Source: Apostichopus japonicus
Taxonomy: Eukaryota > Echinodermata > Holothuroidea > Aspidochirotida > Stichopodidae
Reading direction: 5' to 3'
Assembly (NCBI RefSeq): GCF_037975245.1
Contig: NC_092568.1
Location: 37,908,501 to 37,972,500 of the forward strand
DNA length: 64,000 nucleotides
Made by a program: the position numbers and the translations under genes. Each line of letters starts with the position of its first letter. The stretch's first letter is position 1. Positions 33,919-45,860 of the stretch are shown here, piece after piece. The notes beneath the pieces were generated by a model that was not told the DNA's origin, ran no database searches, and saw only the letters and a list, made by a program, of their open reading frames with translations.

Positions 33919-34663
33919 ACATTAGACTTGGTATTTACTAAATGTCCCATCCAGTAGTGTAAATAATACCAAGTCAAACCTGCACTCAACCACATTAGAC
34001 TTGGTATAACTATTTACTATATATCCCATCCAGTAGGGTAAATAACACCAAGTCAAACCTGCATGCAACCACATTAGACTTGGTATAACTATTTACTATA
34101 TATCCCATCCAGTAGGGTAAATAATACCGAGTCAAACCTGCACGCAACCACATTAGACTTGGTAGTTACTATATGTCCCATCCAGTAAGGTAAATAATAC
34201 CAAGTCAAACCTGCACTCAACCACACTGGACTTTGTATTTAATATCTGTCCCATCCAGTAGAGTAAATAATACCTAGTCAAACCTGCACTCAACCACATT
34301 AGACTTGGTATTTACAATATGTCCCATCCAGTAGGGTAAATAATACCAAGTCAAACCTGCACGCAACCACATTAGACTTGGTAGTTACTATATGTCCCAT
34401 CCAGTAAGGTAAATAATACCAAGTCAAACCTGCATGCAACCACATTAGACTTGGTATAACTATTTACTATATATCCCATCCAGTAGGGTAAATAATACCA
34501 AGTCAAACCTGCACGCAACCACATTAGACTTGGTATAACTATTTACTATATATCCCATCCAGTAAGGTAAATAATACCAAGTCAAACCTGCACTCAACCA
34601 CACTGGACTTTGTATTTAATATCTGTCCCATCCAGTAGAGTAAATAATACCAAGTCAAACCTA
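33919..34663. repeat. 10-unit hairpin-forming tandem array (72-79 bp)
   Basis: Units begin ACATTAGACTTGGTAT (or ACACTGGACTTTGTAT) at 33919, 33992, 34071, 34150, 34223, 34297, 34369, 34442, 34521 and 34600. Two length classes (about 73 and 79 bp, differing by a TAACTA-type insert) recur in order. Most units contain GACTTGGTAT and its inverse ATACCAAGTC, giving a stem-loop per unit. It is intergenic, between DAAM and CCDC97. Confidence 0.95.
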
Positions 34664-35332
34664 TGTTCAATATCAGCAAAGTAATGACATCATTTGAAGC
34701 ATTGAAACCAAGCATGTAAGACTTAAGGCTAACACTTCAGCCGGTCAAAGGTTAGGTGGCCTCACCAAAGATGAATCCATGATTTTGGATCTGAAATTCT
34801 ACCAACGATGAAAGATGTTTCTTGGAAGGTTTGTACCAGCTCTACAGACAGGCCTTTCTGATTCCCACATTAATACAAATACTGCTCTGTTTATCAAGTC
34901 CTGCAGTGCAGTGTATGCAGATTGCTGTTTATCAATGTGATATATCAGTACATGTTCATAGCTGGTAATGATTGGCACTGATGCCTCTGTGTTATTGTCC
35001 TCACAGCCATGGGAGCCTCATACCACTAATCAGTGTATCTGTGTTGACACGTTGGGTTACAACATACATAGTACAATCTCATTCCTTCCTGTAGGGAAAT
35101 ACAAAGAAAAACAAAACAGTTGGTTATAGCAAATCTTCTACCAACAGGAATGACAATGTTTAAGTTACATGACCATAACATACTGTTATTTTCTGCATAA
35201 TTACTATTAAGAGAATCAAACACACATTTCACAATGTAGATATACCAACAAACAGCTGCTCATTTGTACTGTATTTTACTCCAAGGAAATTTAAATAAAC
35301 AGCAAATAAAGACCATGGAATTATTACACCAG

Positions 35333-35412
35333 ACCTCGAAATTTGGACTATTTACTGGCTAAGTGCCAGATTGAGCGTGCTGTTTGCCAGTAGATAAAAA
35401 GGCACAAGCAAC
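35333..35412. mobile_element. Possible hAT-type transposon fragment
   Basis: Begins CCAGACCTCGAAATTTGG, resembling the CAG-G-CTCGAAATT termini seen in some hAT elements, followed by CTGGC and TTTGCCAG inverted motifs. No partner end or target duplication found, so this is weak. Confidence 0.3.
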
Positions 35413-35428
35413 TATCTGCCAGTAGACA

Positions 35429-35574
35429 TTAAAGGAATAATGAATATAACATAATCAATGGCGGCTTTCTGTGTATTGTGGTGAGGCCTTGGGAGCCAAT
35501 TGAAAATTAGATAGCTTTGAGGTTACTGAATACTATAAATTGTCTTCGAAACCCTGCCTTCGTTATTCCTTTAA
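35429..35574. mobile_element. MITE with TTAA target duplication
   Basis: TTAA at 35429-35432 and at 35571-35574 flank 138 bp whose ends are inverted repeats: AGGAATAATGAA and, reversed, AGGAATAACGAA (11 of 12). TTAA duplication fits the piggyBac or Kolobok superfamilies; the interior has no transposase. Confidence 0.7.
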
Positions 35575-37496
35575 GAACTTAACACATACAGTAGTAAGTT
35601 GATTAACTGATCATCAGTCAAAGAATCAGCATGTCTTGTGCATTACAGCTTATTATCAGCAAACATTATTGGACTGCTCTCTAAAGCCTGTACGGTCACT
35701 GATGTATGTCTTTATGCAGGAAAATGCCAGTAAGAATGTGATTTTAGATAATAGAAGTTTTAAGCACTGGCACTAGAAAATAGCTAAGATGGTGAAATTC
35801 TAGGCCTGTAAAATTCCTTTGCAACTTTAACAATAATATGCTTGATATTTATATAGTACTAATTTTAGTTCGTTGTATGAATTTCCTAAATGAAGCTTAA
35901 ATGGTCTTACGACAGCAATAGCAACTTGAGTGAATCTGTTTGGAAATATAAAATGGATATCAAATGCAACTGCTTAAAAAAGTTCCTCTTTAATTTTGAT
36001 ATATTGTTTGGGGACCAATTTTACCTCTGCTCTGTTGGTCTGGGACTGGAAGAATACTGCTTCTTTGTTCCTACACTGTGGGCAAGGATGGTCCTCTGTC
36101 CTGGGAAGAGTGGGGTCAGCTATTACATCACCGACTATCTGCGTCAGCTCACTGGAAAGTAAGAGGTAAACTACACCATGGTGGAATGTGGATAGCAGAA
36201 CAATCTTGTATAGACTTTACAATGAGCAGCAACAATATACATGTACAAAAGGCATTAACAACAGATGAAGAAATAACTTACTCGACTTCATGGGTAACTT
36301 TGTTCACATACACACACATGTTATCAGCCTCCTGTTGAAAGTCGCAGTTCCGACACTAAGAAAGATGAAGAACGAATGTCAACAAATGGTGAAATAATTT
36401 TGATATTGCAAAAAGTGGCAACGGACACTGAGTTCATGAGAAAATATCATAGCAACTGATTAAATGAATCCATATACAAGAACTTTACTAACCAAAACAA
36501 TTTAGCAACCAAACTCTGGTAAATGAAACAATATTATTGACCACAAGTTGAGAGAATGTTCTTATGCTAATACCTCCCTATAGTTTATACTGCCCTCTCT
36601 TTCAATGTGCACCTGTGGAGGGTGCTAACAGATATAAATCTTTCTAATAGAAACAGGTCATTCATAAGTACTTAGACAGTATTGTCAGTGTAAGTTTGAT
36701 TTGAAGTGAACATGAAAGTACTGTCTTTAGAGAGTGTTTCAATTGGGTACAGTTACTGTAACACTTCTACAAACATGAATAAATTTTACCTTGATGTTCC
36801 GGTAAAGTACTGTATCGTGTCAACATCTACATTTTGTTAAATTTCATCTTTATTGTCTGTAATTCCCAAGGCATGATCAGCCCCCCACCAAATTATCAAC
36901 AATTCTTGGAGAGGAAAACCTACCGTTGGGATGATAATCAAACACAATGCTTATATTTTTACCTGCCAGTTCTGTTTGAAATCCGAGCCAAAACAAACAA
37001 ATCTCTGTTGCTATATTCAATGATCTTTTGTCAGTAAATTTTATCATTGTTTTATTTTCATGGGTAGGAAGATGAGTGCTGTCATATCCACAAATTTTAC
37101 AAGAATTCAAAGTCAGCTCCAGAAATGGAGGAATTTCCAATTATCAGTTAAACCACCTGAATATTCTAAACATCAGCAATGAGCGGTATAAGTTTCTACC
37201 TCCTATAATTTTTGTTTTGCAGAGGTGTACACGTTGCTGTAGGCAGGCTAGGACTTCTGAAATGTTAAGTGAGGATGGAGAAACCAGAGGTATCACACGA
37301 GGTATACTTACTGCATATAACAAGATCTTGTTTTCTTTGTCTTCTTTGGGATATAACATATTGTTACTGAAAGAGAAAGACACCAAAGTACCAAAGGGAC
37401 AATTCATTATCAATTTCAAACAATGACAAGTGTTGGAAAACCTTGTTTAATTTCCTGCGAATATACTTCAAACAACTGCCGATTTCTTGCTGATGT

Positions 37497-37565
37497 TCGC
37501 GCAGGGCCCCGGTGGGGTCAAGGGGTGGAACCCCTTGTGGGGGCCCAGGGGGAGAAAGCCACCGA
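37497..37565. repeat. GC-rich inverted-repeat block
   Basis: A compact GC island in AT-rich DNA with self-complementary pieces such as GGGGTCAAGGGGTGGAACCC and GGGGGCCC. It probably belongs to a decayed transposable element, but the limits and family are not clear. Confidence 0.4.
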
Positions 37566-38260
37566 AAAATGTTGGTATATTTGCGTGTCTGGCGATAAAA
37601 AATTTGCAGTTGCGGATGCAAAACTTTTTTAATTTACATGGTCACGAAACTGGTGAAAATTTTAAAAATGACAAGCTATATTATGTTATAAAATGAAAAG
37701 AGAATTAATCTGTATTAAATTATGTAACAAGTTAAACTTACAGAACTTCCAATATTATGAAACAAGAATCGTTTGGCAAAGCTCCGATTCTAGACTGCCT
37801 TACAATGATAAAACAGTAGGCTAGGGAGCTATTGTACAACCTGAAATAAAATGTTGACTGGAACACTGTGTTTAACTCTAAATATTGCTCCAATCTGATT
37901 CTTCCATTTATTATAACTGTGTAACTGGGCCCTTAGTCTTAGGCCTAATGAGAACCACACAAAACCTGGCTACAGTCTGTGATGTTTTAAAGATTCTTTG
38001 CTCACATTATTTCTGTAACTAAAATCTGTGTCATTCTCAAAATATTTGAGAACAAACAAGTAAAATGAGTCTTATCTACAGAAGACATTTTTTGTTATTA
38101 TAACTGGAATTTTTTTAATATCAAATGTGTACTGATCTCTGCTTTTCTTTCTCCGGATTTTGTAAAGTAGGGTTATATTACATCACGATTCTGTGAAGCT
38201 CTGACCCTGTTTCGCTTAACTAGTCCTGTTGTAAACCAAACTGTTAGTGTTCCAAAGTTG

Positions 38261-38625
38261 GCTATTGCTCAGCACTACGGCAATCCTAAGACTAAAACCA
38301 CAATTCTCGATCAACTAACCATTCTTGGCAAAACTTGATGCCAACGAAACTTGGGCTTTTTTCATTGGATTCTTGGCGTTCAAAATCCATTCTTCCAAGT
38401 ATGGGTTTGATGTAAAAGTGCAATCTTCAATCTTCTTCAGTATGCTGTACGTCTTCCAGCGTTATTTCGACGGGACAGTGTGCTTAACGCGAGTAATGCA
38501 AACTCGACAGTAGTATAATAAAACTAGTTTGCGTGGCTAACGCTTGCTTTTAGGTTTGCAGTTTTTGACAGGCGGTCTGCTCGTTACGATTGAATACCAA
38601 GACTAGCCACAAGACATGTTTCAAA
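38261..38625 (+). promoter_or_regulatory. Likely CCDC97 promoter and 5' UTR
   Basis: CpG density rises here relative to the surrounding AT-rich DNA (several CG between 38455 and 38590). A TATA-like TATAATAAAA lies at 38514-38523. The transcription start cannot be placed from sequence; an in-frame TGA at 38566-38568 bounds the 5' UTR. Confidence 0.4.
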
Positions 38626-38689
38626 ATGGCAGCCGCCATGGATCCAGCGGAGCCCCCACTCCCAGAAGATAAGTCAGATACCACAATCA
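38626..38689 (+). CDS. CCDC97: CCDC97 exon 1
   Basis: Encodes [20 protein letters not shown] and the start of a short linker. Donor GTAAGG; it ends one base into a Thr codon completed by ACC across the junction. It is too short to be found as a long open frame; its position, start context and phase support it. Confidence 0.88.
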
Positions 38690-41600
38690 GTAAGGAAAAT
38701 GATAATTTCGTAAATGTTGAAAACCTGAGCTTGCGCATGCTTTGTGATGCATAAGAAGATCCAAACTTGTTTCTTAATCATGTAGAAATCATACAGTCTC
38801 GACGTTAACCAAACGTAACTAGCGTTACCGAATACTAAGTTCCTGCCATATTAAAACAATACAACTTTTACAAGGGTAGGCCTCTGACCTAAGTTACTTA
38901 CAGTACTGTATAGTTAAGGCTTCATAATTGACGCGCCCCCGTAATTGACGCACCTTCAATTATTACGAGCAACAATACAGCAGGCCACCTAAACTTTTTG
39001 CAGTCAAGCAAAATTACATATTTCATGAGTTTGAATCCATTTCAGCAATTTGCTCACTAAATTTTGGTATTTTTTAAGCTTTTAACACCCTCCCCCCGTT
39101 GTGGGGGCATTTGAAAATCTTACATCCTAAAACTAACCAACATTTCCTCAATATGATAACACTTCTCTCTGGGACCTAACCTGTCTGAGCTTAGAGGCAT
39201 AGAGCATAGCAAACAGCATCTTAAGTCAATGGACGAATGTGTCAATTTAGGGGTATGAAAGAACTTGACACGGCACACATTTTGTGGTCAAATTCTGCTC
39301 AATTGTACGGTGCATAAGCACAGAACCTTAAATATTTTGAGATCATAACATTTCTGAGGAACTATGCACATATGAAAAATACATACAGTTGAGTAATTTG
39401 GATTTTTCCTCGATAGACATCGTTGATCAAATCCTTAAGTGCGTCAATTATGAGCCCACCACGCTATACGTAATAGACCTAGTACTAGTAGTAGTAGAAC
39501 AAGGGACACCGTTAGCAGTTTCAGAAAAACGTTGGATTAGGCCTATCATTCTACTACACTTCTATAGTTAAATACGACCAGACAATACCAGTCAATTGGT
39601 GGACACAGTAACTCTAAGCTAAGGAGGCCAGACATCCCTGAATTCTAGAGAAAGACCCTGGAATAAGATACATACATTCCTGGTTTGAAAGTACCTCCAG
39701 GAATGACCTCAGATATTATGTACTGACTGGGAAATATCTTCAAATTTGTAAAAGGCCCCAAATAATTTAACTTTTATCTCTTTAGCCCCTTGTTCATAGA
39801 GATGGCTAATTTAAGATGTGGTTGTTTACAACCACAAACTACTGTACAGTAAGTTCATACATGACCGCATATAAAGGCAAACCAGATAATTTAATATATA
39901 CTTTCATACCTGAGAAGCATCATGTTGCACTAAGTGATGAACAATGAGACTTTCAGTTACCTTATTGCCATATAGTTATACTTTTTTGGCATTTGAATTT
40001 TTATCATGAAGAAAATACTTGTTTCTGGATGGGCTGTTTTGAAGCTAGTGGACATATCCTTGAAACAAAACACTGATATGTTTTTTTTTATATTTACCAT
40101 CCCTCATTTTAAAGGTTGTGGCCAAGTGATGTCAAAATAGAAGGTGGTTAGGATGGGAGAGGCAGGGGGGGAGTGTGGTTCAACATCAACGTCTGGTCTT
40201 TAGATTTCTTGAAAAAAATATGTTCACCTTATTCTAAGTGTAACATTTTAATAAGAAAAAAATAAATGCATAAAAAAGTGGATAGAAAGAGAAGGAAAGA
40301 CTAAATTAACTTGCTCTACTCAGTTTAGGCAAATGTCACTCACTTTCCAAAGTACATACATACGGTAAGGAAAAATGCTCCATGTAACTTTCCCAATCAT
40401 TTCAGAATTTAGCCAAACATTACATACTGCTCATTAAATCACTCTAAAGGTCAGTCTTTTCCAAAATATGTTGACTTAATTACTTAAAGAAAATACTTAT
40501 GATTACTGTATGAAACCATCTTCTTTGGAGTAACAATTCAGATCAGACTAAAGTTTGAACCTGCAGCTCTGATGTTAGGCATAGGGAATCATGAACTATA
40601 ATGGGATGAGCTGTCAAATACAGGTTTGTCATTAATAAATCTTCAGTAAATTAAAGGTGAAATTTTCATGTAGAAACACACAGTGCTACTTGACAATGAA
40701 ACCAAATATCATATGATGTTCTTCCAGATCATGCGATGAAGTCGAAGTTGAGATTTTTTTGAAAATTTCCATAATGGATTTTTTTTGGGATTACAGTAAG
40801 TAATTTTGAGAAATTGTCAAGGAAAGTGCAATTTTGGAAAGTGAAAGTGCTCTAGTGTGTCTTTTGTTTTTCATTTATTTATTTAATATTATTTATCTTT
40901 GTATCTATTGTATTTTTTCTTTGTAGCCGAAGCATCAGAAAATATAGAACAAAAGGTGGACACAGTCAATACAACTGATGAAGAAGATGAGATGGAAATG
41001 ACATTCCAAGAGATGCTATTGTATATCGCTAACTGTGGTGTTACAATACAGAGTCAACAGATTGGGGACGAGGAAATCTCCATGCAAGACAGAATTCAGA
41101 TTTTAACGGAAACTTTCAGCCAAAAGCCGGTCATCTTTCTTGAAAGATACCATCGTATCCTTCGCTTAGAAGACCTTCCATGTTTCTCACATTTGAGCCA
41201 TATTTATGAAGTGGACTTTTACATGAAAGAGGTCAGGAAAAAGTCTAACACAAGGACATCAAACGTCCAAAGGAAAAACAGGAGATACGAAGCCTTGAAG
41301 AAACTCGAAACCGACGGTGAGTACTTCAGCGACGAGCAGATGCGGTCGAGGGATCCGTTGATGTACGAACATTACATCGGTCAGTATCTAACCGATGAAG
41401 AGAGAGCCAAACTGAGGAAAGAGATAGATCAAACTGATCTAAAACTCTCCACCATACTCACGGAATTTATGGAAGAAGCTGATATCAAGTTACTACAGCA
41501 GCAGCAGAAGGAGGATGAGGAGATGGTTGAAGAGGAAGATGAGGAGGAGGAGGAAGATGAGGAGGAGAGTGAAGAGGAGGAGGAAGAGATGGAACAAGAT

Positions 41601-43769
41601 TCAGTTAAAGCCTTTGGTGCCTGTGGTGGGTTTCACTGTTTTTGTTTTTCTCGAATTAAACTGGATATATTGAAAAGTACTATTCATGCCAAGTGATAAA
41701 TGGTACATCTATTGAAGTGTGAGATTCGATTTTTGTTTGTAAACGTAATGTCTCAACAGTGGTGTACTGTATAGAGGACGCTTCCACAAAGTTAGGAGGC
41801 AGATAACTGGTGGCATTGGAGGTCTTCACCAGAAGAGTTTTAGTTCTGCAGATGCTACATGGTCAGTTTGGTCACCCAGATGGGGCATTGAAAATTTGGA
41901 CTGTTTTATGTTTTTCTATAGTTTCTATAGTTTTTCAGCGATATTTGTCAAAATTTCGAGGATAAAACTGAAAATATGACTATTATGAGTGTTATGTGCA
42001 ATGGAAAGTTTATCATTTGATTGGGGGGGGGGGCACTCTTTTTACTACAAAGGAATCCAGCTGAATTATGTAACACTGCTCCCTAGTGGAAAGTGAGAGG
42101 GCAGAATACACTTTTGACTGTGGCTCCATATTGAGTATTCGAAACTAAAATCTTTGTTGGTAAAGTACTAAGGTCAAAGGTCATTTCAGGTGAGCAAAAG
42201 TCAAAGTACAACCTTGTAAATTGTGTTATAGATGTGAAACACTGTAACATAGATAGATTACATTTGTTATGTGGATCTTTATTATATTTAGATACTGAGA
42301 GTACCCCCTCTATTGTTTGTCTGTCATGTGTATTGGCTGAAAAAATGTCCTATTCAAAGATGGCAGATATAAATTACAGATGTTTGTGACATTCAAGTTA
42401 TTTTCACATGACTTTGATTTGAGGTTTATAATCAATCAGCCTAAGTGCTGAAGTTAGTAGAAAAGGAATTCAGCCACTATATGAATTGAAACTTATATAA
42501 CAACTCTTTCACTGTAAAGACTAAAGACACTGGTCTTACGGTAACTGCAACAACTTGTTACCAGGCGGTAGGTGAAGGGAGGTGGAGAGATTAGGGGAGG
42601 GGAATCTCCTTCCAGAAGATGCAGTATTCATCATTACACTTTTTATTTTATTAAATTCACTGCAATGGAAGCTAATATTATGGTAAGGAAATATAAATCA
42701 CACTTCACTGTGTTTCTGCCATGTTGCGCTCAAGTCACTTCTTGGTTGGAATATCGATGACTGGCAATTGATTTTCTTTTTGAGTAGCTGTGGCAATTAA
42801 ATAAGAACAACAGGGCAATCCACAGAGCTGCATATCTTATCGCCGGGCAAACATTGGTTTCAAATGAACAAATTTATTATTAGCATACAATCTGGTAATA
42901 GGAGGAAAGTACTTCGTGACATTTCCATCATTCATTATACATGTGAAGGTTCCATGTCAATTCAATGTTTCCCCTTGGAGTTATAGCAAGCAATCAATTT
43001 TCTCTAAATTTTACCTCGGACCTTTGGTTCCATGGGCCTGTGAGGCAAGAGTTCACCCTGGGGTACCTTCACATTTGACCTTTAACCATGTGACTTTTGA
43101 TCTCTATTCCCATGGCAACCACCTATTTTGATAGTACTTGACATTTTTGCATACCTGCAGAGGTTCCATGTCAATTCAATGTTTCTCCTTGGAGTCATAG
43201 CAACAAGACAAAATTTTTTTTTATTTCCACTAACTTTGACCTCAGACCTTTCACCTTTGGGAGATAAGTAGTATATGATTGGATGACTATTCAAATTTCT
43301 GTAGTAAAAGAAGTGCTACTTTTCAAAGTGAGTTCAATGTTAGTGTGTTACCCCTCAGTATTTTGTGTTTATGATAATGTGTAAGAATAATGCTCATCTT
43401 TTCTTTTGTATTTTTCCCTACACCTTAGAGGACACCCCAGGTACCTCAGCTGACTTGCCTAGCCCCCCAAAGCGTAAAATTAAACATATACCAGAGGAGG
43501 AGAGAGAATTGCTGCGACAGGAATTCGTGCATCTCATGCAGGAGAAGTTCCTGAAGGGCAGTGACAAGGACTTTGATTATTCTCAGGTGGATGACAATGT
43601 AGAGTACGATTCACTCGATATCAGAGGAAGGGATGAAGAGGAAAGTTACTTTGATGAGGAAGAACCTCGTGTGGCAGTCGATGATCCTGATTCAGGAAAT
43701 GAGGATGCTTGTAAAATTAGAACTGAGGATGTAGATGAGGAACAAATAGATGGAGGAATTGAAAGGTGA
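38626..43769 (+). CDS. CCDC97: CCDC97 orthologue (coiled-coil domain-containing 97), complete, 3 exons
   Basis: Exons 38626-38689, 40927-41625 and 43429-43769 give 367 residues; human CCDC97 is about 343. Family members are acidic nuclear proteins of poorly defined role; association with U2 snRNP/SF3B has been reported in interaction studies, which I cite from memory. Conserved blocks: [12 protein letters not shown] near residues 75-90, [20 protein letters not shown] with [10 protein letters not shown] in the middle, a long Glu/Asp tract, and [18 protein letters not shown] then [10 protein letters not shown] near the C-terminus. The start is set by an upstream in-frame TGA at 38566 with no intervening ATG. 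A second in-frame ATG at 38638 sits in a near-ideal Kozak context (GCCGCCATGG). It lies downstream of DAAM in the same orientation and converges on DESI2. Confidence 0.96.
38690..40926 (+). other. CCDC97 intron 1
   Basis: Unremarkable AT-rich intron; a duplicated AATTGACGC(G/A)C motif lies at about 38927-38955. No embedded gene or clear transposon seen. Confidence 0.7.
40927..41625 (+). CDS. CCDC97: CCDC97 exon 2, main conserved region
   Basis: Acceptor tctttgtag. The donor is CTGTG/GTGGGT, chosen because it leaves one base that joins AG of exon 3 to make Glu. An alternative read-through runs to TGA at 41694-41696, adding Gly/Phe/Cys-rich residues. It holds the conserved GEYFSDEQM and YEHYIGQYL motifs and ends in a run of Glu/Asp. 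Confidence 0.94.
41626..43428 (+). other. CCDC97 intron 2
   Basis: Contains a poly-G run at about 42023-42033 and two diverged copies of a ~130-bp repeat (42915-43260). Otherwise no signal. Confidence 0.7.
42915..43262. repeat. Two diverged copies of a ~130-bp repeat
   Basis: AGGTTCCATGTCAATTCAAT followed by GTTTCYCCTTGGAGT occurs at 42947 and 43161, with similar flanks on both sides and an intervening ACATTTGACCTTTAACC. The unit contains several TGACCT-like half-sites (for example TTTGACCTCAGACC). Confidence 0.7.
43429..43769 (+). CDS. CCDC97: CCDC97 exon 3, C-terminal acidic domain
   Basis: Acceptor acaccttag. It starts [20 protein letters not shown], where KRKIK is a possible nuclear localisation signal, then [20 protein letters not shown] and the conserved [14 protein letters not shown] stop at 43767-43769. 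Confidence 0.95.
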
Positions 43770-43963
43770 CAGTTATGAAGAAAGAAAAAGATGGTTGATT
43801 CATTAGATGTGTGAAGCAGAGATGATGAAAGTGGATGAGTCAATAAGGAGCGTTGAGCAGAGATGAAGATCAAAGTGATGGATGTCAAATGGTCAGAGTT
43901 GAAGTTGATGATAGGATACAGAGGTATCAAGGGAGGATAGATATGGGAGAGAGAGAGACATTA
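43770..43963 (+). other. CCDC97 3' flank
   Basis: Purine-rich GA-repeat-like sequence after the stop; probably 3' UTR. No clear AATAAA was located in it. Confidence 0.5.
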
Positions 43964-44205
43964 GGAGTGTAAGCTCAGTGGTTAACGCCGGTGCCTTCCA
44001 ATCATAAGGTTCCGAGTTCGAGTCACTCCAAGGTTAATGTATGTCGTCCAGTTACAGAGTTGTTAATAATTGACAATTCATAATCATGGACGTAAAATAT
44101 GAAGGGACTGACTTTGGTCAGCTTGCGGCTTTGATGAGCCTTTGAGGCTTCCTTGTGAGTTCCTGCTTGCAGGAGGATCTAAAATACATACAGACATACA
44201 TACAT
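43964..44205 (+). mobile_element. tRNA-derived SINE
   Basis: The first ~67 bp resemble a tRNA: GGAGTG at 43964-43969 pairs with CACTCC at 44024-44029, an A-box-like TAAGCTCAGTGG lies at 43970-43981 and a B-box-like GAGTTCGAGTC at 44014-44024. A ~140-bp tRNA-unrelated body follows and ends in ACATACAGACATACATACAT. These are internal RNA polymerase III promoter elements. Target duplications are not obvious; family not identified. Confidence 0.8.
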
Positions 44206-45860
44206 CAGATTCACAGAGGTGGTTGAATCGCATGATGCGAGAGGCAGAGATAAGGGGGCTTTAAGTTACTTTGATGACAAGGGATGAAGCAGTAGATGAA
44301 ACAGCTGAGATAAAACTAGAATGGCGAGGATGAGAACTAAGGAGAGAGAGAGAGGCAGCAAAAGTAAAACAGGATAAAATCATTGAAAGATGATGGTAGA
44401 AGGGGAAGTAACATAGATTATTGCAAAGGTACATACTGAAAAGGGATACTCTCCCCTTGTTGCTATAGAGGAAAACCTCTTTCATTTAGCTTCTTTCTTG
44501 TGTAGGAAGACCAACTGCCAATGATATTGAGAGCCCGTCCGAATTTCCCCTTGAAAAGGTGATTGACTAAATAGTACATCCAATTATTTTAAATATCGAT
44601 AGAAGTCTGTGCTTACATACTGTGTATGTGTTGTTAGCAAGTGAGTTGAAAGGTCAAAATTATCTATATCTTCTTCAGATTAAAGGTAGGTGGAACTCCA
44701 ATCTAGTGAGTAGTGAAACATCACTGAAAAACTGTGAACTAGAGAGAAAAGCAAAATGAAGTGTCTTCATGGATTGTACCATAATAGTACTGTATAGTAA
44801 TATTATGAAGGAGCTAACTTTTGTGTTCATATGTATTAGGTTTACTCAAACTTGTGTAAATTACAGGCTAACCAAATACATAGTTTGACCTAGCAACCAA
44901 GCTGAGTTTTTATTTCATTTGGTAAAGCAAACCAACATAAATTCCTGCAGAGTATTCTGTTAATGATATAGACTATATTGATTCCTAACATCTTAGAATC
45001 AAACAGCCATGCCCCATAGAGTACAGTACAGTAAATACAAAGTGAAGTCTATTCAAACTGTCATACAATGTCTATGTACCAGCATTTCAATATTGTGCTT
45101 CCACATTCTCAGACCAAGCATCAAAATTCAAATATGTTTTGTGGTTATTAAATGACAGAGTGGCTTATTTTATGGATATATGACCTGTAATGAATAGGGC
45201 AATAAAAAGTAGGTAAATATCATAGAACATATTGTACTGTACTGTAACTAATAACATACTATAGTAGAACACACAGATTGCTCAAATATCACATCATTTG
45301 GTCTTTTTGAAACTGAGAGAAGATGGCAGGGTTCGATTCACCTTGCAGAATCACTCTGTGAAAGGGACTTTCTGTTGGCAATCAATGTGACACTTACTGT
45401 ATATGGAAAGAAGATGTTAGTTGAAAGTATTAAAGTCCTTCCTTTAACTGTAACAGGAAGTGAGTGGTCTGTGATTTAAATTCACGTGATCATGGTAGAT
45501 TTCTTCAAAAGCTTTACTTTTCTATTATTAATTAAACATGGTTGTTGACTCGTCTCTGAAAATGTGATACAGAGTTTGCAATGTTTGCGATATTACAGAA
45601 CTTGTCAATATTGGTTTCATTTAATAAAAAGAGGATTTTTGAATTGACAGTGAAAAGAAAACCAACTCAATTGCAGTGATGACAGCAACAAAGTTGTTGC
45701 TAGATGCACTTTTAGAAGTTCATCATAAATTGAGTATTTGTTTCCACCGGGGTAACAGCAGGGAGTTGAGAACTTACCAAGAAATGGTGCTCACAGCATT
45801 AAATATTAAAATAAAACTGTTAGCAAACTGCTTATCCACTAGAGAGCCTGTGTAGGAGAA
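44206..45860. other. Intergenic, no gene recognised
   Basis: AT-rich, with GAGA tracts near 44340 and scattered TACAGTA words at about 44790, 45025 and 45235. Nothing else supported. Confidence 0.6.

Larger units (their letters stand above)
34664..38260. other. Intergenic region between DAAM and CCDC97
   Basis: Contains a possible hAT fragment near 35333-35412, a TTAA-flanked MITE at 35429-35574, and a GC-rich repeat-like block at 37497-37565. Open frames around 35890-36340 and 36830-37700 show no protein I recognise and no consistent splice structure. Confidence 0.6.

Noticed and set aside
33919-34663. CRISPR-like regular repeat pattern
   Set aside because: Units are contiguous and similar throughout with no unique spacers, and the window is clearly animal DNA.
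35890-37700. Cluster of 60-116 codon open frames as a possible gene
   Set aside because: The frames overlap on both strands, share no recognisable domain and have no consistent splice sites.
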